6,787 bases of DNA, taken from Clostridium sp. UBA1056. Lineage in GTDB: Bacteria; Bacillota; Clostridia; Clostridiales; Clostridiaceae. The notes under the pieces were generated by a model. The model had not been told where the DNA came from and ran no database searches. It saw nothing but the letters and a program-made list of their open reading frames with translations. A program made the translations under genes and the position numbers. Shown piece by piece: positions 6,401-6,787 of the stretch. Location: contig DCDL01000055.1 in the NCBI GenBank assembly GCA_002316385.1, positions 1-6,787 on the forward strand. Direction: 5' to 3'. The first letter of the stretch is position 1, and each line of letters begins with the position of its first letter.

Positions 6401-6705
6401 AGGTGGAGGAAAAAGCAACTATTTATGCAAGAGCTATAGATGAGAGTGGCAATGTGAGTGAAGTAGTATCATATACAGTGCCAGAAAAACCAACCACAGA
6501 GAATCCAGAGAACCCAGAGAAGACAACCACAGAAAATCCAAGTAAAGAAAGCCTAAATACTAATAAACCAAATAAACCAAATAAGCCAAGTAAGCAGGGA
6601 AATAATCTACCACAAACAGGTGGCATGGTTGGAAGCGGCGTAATGGCTTTAGGTGGAGTAATTACTGCTGCAATTGGAGCGGTAGCTTTAAGAAGAAAGA
6701 AATAA
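328..6705 (+). CDS. LPXTG-anchored S8 subtilase (lactocepin/C5a peptidase-like) with BIG2, beta-solenoid and Ig-like repeats
   Basis: This encodes a 2125-residue secreted, sortase-anchored serine endopeptidase that probably cleaves extracellular host, dietary or bacterial proteins. The start at 328 is chosen because a good RBS (316-322) precedes it and a signal peptide (MKNKYLRS, then a hydrophobic stretch) follows. Visible in order: an I9-like propeptide (about 79-181); an S8 domain with Asp220 (VVDSG), His284 (GSHGTHVAGT), oxyanion Asn379 (AAGNE) and Ser603 (NGTSMASPH); a PA domain inserted between Asn379 and Ser603 (about 456-540, VALVQRG); Fn3-like regions to about 1075; BIG2; a beta-solenoid with eight AAIG turns; six 73-residue repeats; a wall spacer; and LPQTG at 2094-2098. 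The catalytic set is complete, so it should be active. The head follows the PrtP/C5a peptidase plan, while the long C-terminal half is unusual for that family. Substrate is unknown. It is probably transcribed alone. Family assignment is firm; specific function is inferred. Confidence 0.96.
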   Translation: MKNKYLRSIIATTFAVSMMTTSIFTNNILVAYGDTGNEQTLDISKAHLMNFREEERLIDRIDSNLEMDLEMSHKTDEEVTIIVELESEPVIEHYIKEDGTSNVQSFIGSSKGKRISNDLLKEQETVTNRILSKASSEIEIQAEYTVAMNGFALKAKFGDLKTIKETEGVKNAFVATIYDLPTQPEVENQPTMVNSGGTIGATEANTSGYTGKGTVVAVVDSGLAVEHEAFQNKPENSKYSSEDIAKIMSNNNMNAKGNVYKSEKVPFAYDYADKDDNPADAGSHGTHVAGTVAANAELVRGVAPDAQLMIMKVFSSKGGGASDYNILAALDDAVALGVDSINMSLGSPAGFTEEAYEVLNSTYNRVAAAGINLICAAGNEYSSTLHSKLGDLPLITNPDNSVVGSPSTYNAATSVASINNNKTFSPYFLMDKVKIKYADPNQGNKKIFSSLEGEAVEYVVVPGVGTKEDFSTVDVSGKVALVQRGSINFTDKEKNAKNANASGLIIYDNIDGALTSMQTDGLLPMIFISKSNGEMLVQQESKKISIAKSYIENFQDDTCGLMSDFSSWGVTADLKLKPEITGPGGGIYSTLSNGGYGSMNGTSMASPHVAGATAVVRQYLKQNEKFKGLSLKEQEDLLINLLMSTSTSVIDADGVAYSPRKQGSGLFNVNSAIKTGAYLTASVGKPKAELGDSLTGEYSFNFDVNNISDESLTYTVDTTVLTEKILSKEEGKFFAQASDKLDDSKVTVTVAGEEGNNITVGAGEKKTITVSLKLTEKAKNELKICENGTFIDGFVTLISNNEDKINLNIPFLGFYGEWKSIPLFDNTIYDNQKAAMYETTLGYFNNSTGKGNYLGVNGFTGKDQPIIANKDKIAIGPNIDGSYSVNALVGLLRNTEEVSYSVMDSKGNEIYKNKGKREKKSLYNSNLGKITYAIDNNGWDSINSKGNKPFEDGVYTYKISGMPVGGETKDLQEVEIPVTIDTKVPELVKAKVEIVDGSKYLDITLKDNHYLQAMQLEDGKGNTLTKIIPLDKDKPGVEYEEVFKLDGIEAKDIKVIAIDYAKNVLESEPIELVEGSVDPKSVTLNDKDVTLAEGSEFQMNASINPYNSKDKTLTWSSSNEDVATVSKTGYVKALTKGETTITVSTVNGKTDSTKLTVVNKDELTTELKAPYIIYEDGNYKLPANLSGKTVVIKDTAKKVSITGNNENTASNPYNNVDVNCEGNVDFTINNFNTNVTAFFKNAIEFKGTNNTLTLKGDNTLTSTANYSERAIISVDYGKELEILGKGTLNIKSAQSNYGSCIGGGSSAGIMDSGTINISDGVINVTTNGAGAAIGGGNSGIASNINISGGKVTAISDVKNYIGSAAIGSGSNAKNPNAISASIQVTGGEVIASNNGSGAAIGDCYGGSTDYNVLISGGYVNAQTTSTSSYSAGAAIGAGSSSKGKIAINISGGVVDATSTSKGAAIGGAAGSEAGTINIEGGTITATSSDYGAAIGNGYRGKKQDITILKGTVKATSTGIGAAIGKGEDGEECTLTEMNGLTPYEVTVLAPNVTSVKVDGVDWNITKGHKDDENIYLYLSEKSVPYRVEVSSGDKVIVYMVTVEAGGNIIIEKEADTTPPIAPSITEEKGIVTLIPADEDTLRMEYSFDKETWTAYTEPVRVPEKGTIYVRAIDEAGNISEVSSYTVPDRTAPGVPLLSIKDGKIILVAADEDTERIEYSFDKETWTTYTEPVKVEEKATIYVRALDAAGNISGVLTYVVQDTIAPVAPQIKEEKGIVTLIAADEDTAKMEYSLDNKTWTSYTEPVKVEEKSTIYVRAIDKSDNVSGVVSYTVPDRTAPKPPVVAEKDGKITLTAADEDTAKIEYSLDDKTWTSYTEPVKVEEKATIYARAIDESGNISVVAAYRVLDRTAPKSPVVAEKDGKITLTAVDEDTAKIEYSLDNKTWTSYTEPVKVEEKSTIYARAIDKSGNVSEVVEYKVPDRTAPKSPVITEKDGVVTLTAVDEDTAKIEYSLDNKTWTSYTEPVKVEEKATIYARAIDESGNVSEVVSYTVPEKPTTENPENPEKTTTENPSKESLNTNKPNKPNKPSKQGNNLPQTGGMVGSGVMALGGVITAAIGAVALRRKK
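562..870 (+). other. I9-like inhibitor propeptide domain
   Basis: Residues about 79-181 run from VTIIVELES to FVATIYDLP. They show the usual I9 pattern: a beta strand, a helical stretch with many charged residues, the strand AEYTVAMNGFALKA, and the segment KTIKETEGVKNAF that precedes the mature protease. In this family the segment chaperones folding, inhibits the enzyme and is cut off by autoprocessing. Processing probably falls between the end of this domain and about residue 200, but the exact bond is not evident. Confidence 0.8.
925..2361 (+). other. S8 subtilase catalytic domain with PA insert
   Basis: Residues about 200-678. The catalytic triad is Asp220 in VVAVVDSG, His284 in GSHGTHVAGT and Ser603 in GTSMASPHVAG. 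Asn379 in CAAGNE would form the oxyanion hole. A protease-associated (PA) domain lies at about 456-540 (bases 1693-1947), recognised by VSGKVALVQRG followed by a helix and ASGLIIYDN. In lactocepin and C5a peptidase the PA insert helps control substrate access. After it come SSWGVTADLKLKPEITGPGG and the Ser motif, in the normal order. Nothing essential is missing. Confidence 0.93.
2362..3555 (+). other. C5a peptidase/lactocepin-type Fn3-like region
   Basis: Residues about 679-1075. The first part (679-818) runs from LTASVGKPKAELGD to IPFLGFYGEW and matches the Fn3-like module that directly follows the protease domain in lactocepin and C5a peptidase. The second part (819-1075) carries family hallmarks such as NNGWDSINSKGNKPFEDGVY and VTIDTKVPELV. 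The SPNGDG calcium-loop-like motif seen in streptococcal relatives appears here only as GPNIDGS at 876-882. These modules pack against the catalytic head in solved relatives. Boundaries are approximate. Confidence 0.75.
3556..3801 (+). other. BIG2 (bacterial Ig-like group 2) domain
   Basis: Residues 1077-1158 read VDPKSVTLNDKDVTL, then LTWSSSNEDVATVSKTGYVKA, then GETTITVST and KLTVV. The WSSSNxxVAxVxxxGxVxA core is the standard BIG2 signature. There is a single copy, linking the protease head to the solenoid region. BIG2 domains are common in surface proteins and usually act as spacers or adhesive modules. Confidence 0.9.
3823..4935 (+). repeat. Beta-solenoid domain with eight AAIGxG repeats
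   Basis: Residues about 1166-1536 are rich in Gly, Ala, Ser, Thr and Asn, with alternating short strands such as INISGGKVTA and INIEGGTITATSS. Eight copies of (A/S)(A/C)IGxx begin at residues 1299, 1331, 1364, 1398, 1433, 1463, 1492 and 1521. Their spacing is 32, 33, 34, 35, 30, 29 and 29 residues. Between them a xIxISGGxVxAxS strand pair recurs. This periodicity suggests a parallel beta-helix. It resembles the carbohydrate-binding beta-helix type typified by Cthe_2159, but that link is by pattern only. Ligand binding is inferred. Confidence 0.7.
4936..5172 (+). other. Unassigned cap/linker domain after the solenoid
   Basis: Residues 1537-1615 run from MNGLTPYEVTVLAP to GGNIIIEKEAD. The segment alternates predicted strands (TSVKVDG, IYLYLSEK, YRVEVSS, KVIVYMVTVEAG) with polar turns and has no Cys. 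It could cap the C-terminal end of the solenoid, or be a small Ig-like linker to the 73-residue repeats. I do not recognise a named family. Confidence 0.5.
5173..6486 (+). repeat. Six tandem 219-bp repeats encoding 73-residue Ig/Fn3-like domains
   Basis: The units start at 5173, 5392, 5611, 5830, 6049 and 6268. All are exactly 219 bp with no insertion or deletion. The consensus is RTAPxxPxxxxKDGxxTLxA, then DEDTAKIEYSLDNKTWTSY, TEPVKVEEK, TIYxRAIDxSGNxS and xYxVPD. The IEYSxDxxTWxxY...IYxRAxDxxGN pattern is common in surface-protein Ig-like stalk domains (OmpL47-like or chitobiase C-terminal-like in databases); the exact family name is uncertain. Units 1-2 are the most divergent (SFDKETW) and units 4-6 the most alike. 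The array should form a rigid stalk carrying the protease head away from the wall. Confidence 0.92.
6562..6594 (+). repeat. Short NKP-type 9-bp repeat in the wall-spanning spacer
   Basis: Three AAT-AAA/AAG-CCA units followed by a degenerate AGT-AAG encode NKPNKPNKPSK. They lie within the spacer of residues 2053-2091, rich in Pro, Thr, Asn, Glu and Lys (ENPENPEKTTTENP precedes). Such segments cross the peptidoglycan between the stalk and the sorting signal. Short in-frame repeats of this kind can change length by slippage. Confidence 0.7.
6607..6702 (+). other. LPXTG cell-wall sorting signal
   Basis: LPQTG is at residues 2094-2098 (bases 6607-6621). It is followed by a Gly/Ala-rich hydrophobic span (about 2099-2121, GMVGSGVMALGG...) and the positive tail RRKK at the extreme C-terminus. 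This is the complete three-part sortase A substrate. In the family, sortase cuts between T and G and links the protein to peptidoglycan. No sortase gene lies in the window. Confidence 0.96.
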
Positions 6706-6787
6706 TTTAGGCTAGATAAACATTAGATAAAAAATATGATTATAAAATAAATGAAAAGGGCTTTTGCAAAATAAGCTAATCTAAATA
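6706..6787. other. 3' flank with no clear gene or terminator
   Basis: This is an AT-rich tail after the stop codon. AAAAG and CTTTT at 6754-6765 could only form a stem with a two-base loop, and TTTTGCAAAA (6762-6771) is a perfect 10-base palindrome with no loop. Neither is a convincing terminator with a U-run. AGATAAA occurs twice (6714-6720 and 6725-6731). Any real terminator of the protease gene may lie beyond the window edge. Confidence 0.4.

Noticed and set aside
5173..6486. The regular 219-bp array as a CRISPR or non-coding satellite.
   Set aside because: The units are coding, in frame, have no spacers and encode a clear Ig/Fn3-like domain.
6423..6626. Antisense open frame giving a Phe/Leu/Gly/Ser-rich peptide.
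   Set aside because: It is the reverse of the low-complexity wall spacer; composition explains the lack of stops.
6751..6774. ATG followed by seven sense codons (MKRAFAK) near the window end.
   Set aside because: It stops after seven codons and has no Shine-Dalgarno.
6754..6777. Terminator hairpin after the protease gene.
   Set aside because: The possible stems have loops of zero to two bases or only four pairs, and no U-run follows.

Overview
The window holds one very large complete gene, flanked by the last codons of an upstream gene and a short 3' tail. The DNA is strongly AT-rich, with mostly A/T third codon positions. It has a purine-rich Shine-Dalgarno site, a strong intrinsic terminator and an LPXTG cell-wall sorting signal. 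Together these point to a low-GC Gram-positive, most likely a Clostridium-type Firmicute. The species cannot be named from this sequence.

Layout. Bases 2-55 are the 3' end of an unidentified upstream gene, closed by a 16-bp-stem terminator at 67-108. Bases 109-327 form the leader of the main gene: a perfect TATAAT at 170-175, a 14-codon mini-ORF with its own Shine-Dalgarno overlapping that -10 box, a small hairpin, and the true ribosome binding site at 316-322. Bases 328-6705 encode a 2125-residue secreted, wall-anchored subtilisin-like protease. Bases 6706-6787 contain no recognisable gene or convincing terminator.

The protein is modular. In order (residues numbered from the ATG at 328) it has: a signal peptide (1 to about 33); an I9-type propeptide (about 79-181); an S8 subtilase domain with Asp220, His284, Asn379 and Ser603 and a PA insert (about 456-540); C5a-peptidase/lactocepin-like Fn3 regions (about 679-1075); one BIG2 domain (about 1077-1158); a Gly/Ala/Ser/Asn-rich predicted beta-solenoid with eight AAIGxG-type turns (repeats 1299-1526); an unassigned cap (about 1537-1615); six exact 73-residue Ig/Fn3-like repeats (1616-2053); a Pro/Thr/Asn/Lys wall spacer; and LPQTG, a hydrophobic span and an RRKK tail.

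The overall reading is a sortase-anchored surface protease. Its catalytic head is held away from the wall by a stalk of repeats, and a solenoid that may bind glycan or another ligand sits between head and stalk. The most interesting points are the joining of a lactocepin-type protease to the AAIG solenoid, and the near-identical in-register 219-bp repeats that look recently homogenised. I see no undescribed multi-gene system here: the window is essentially one gene.
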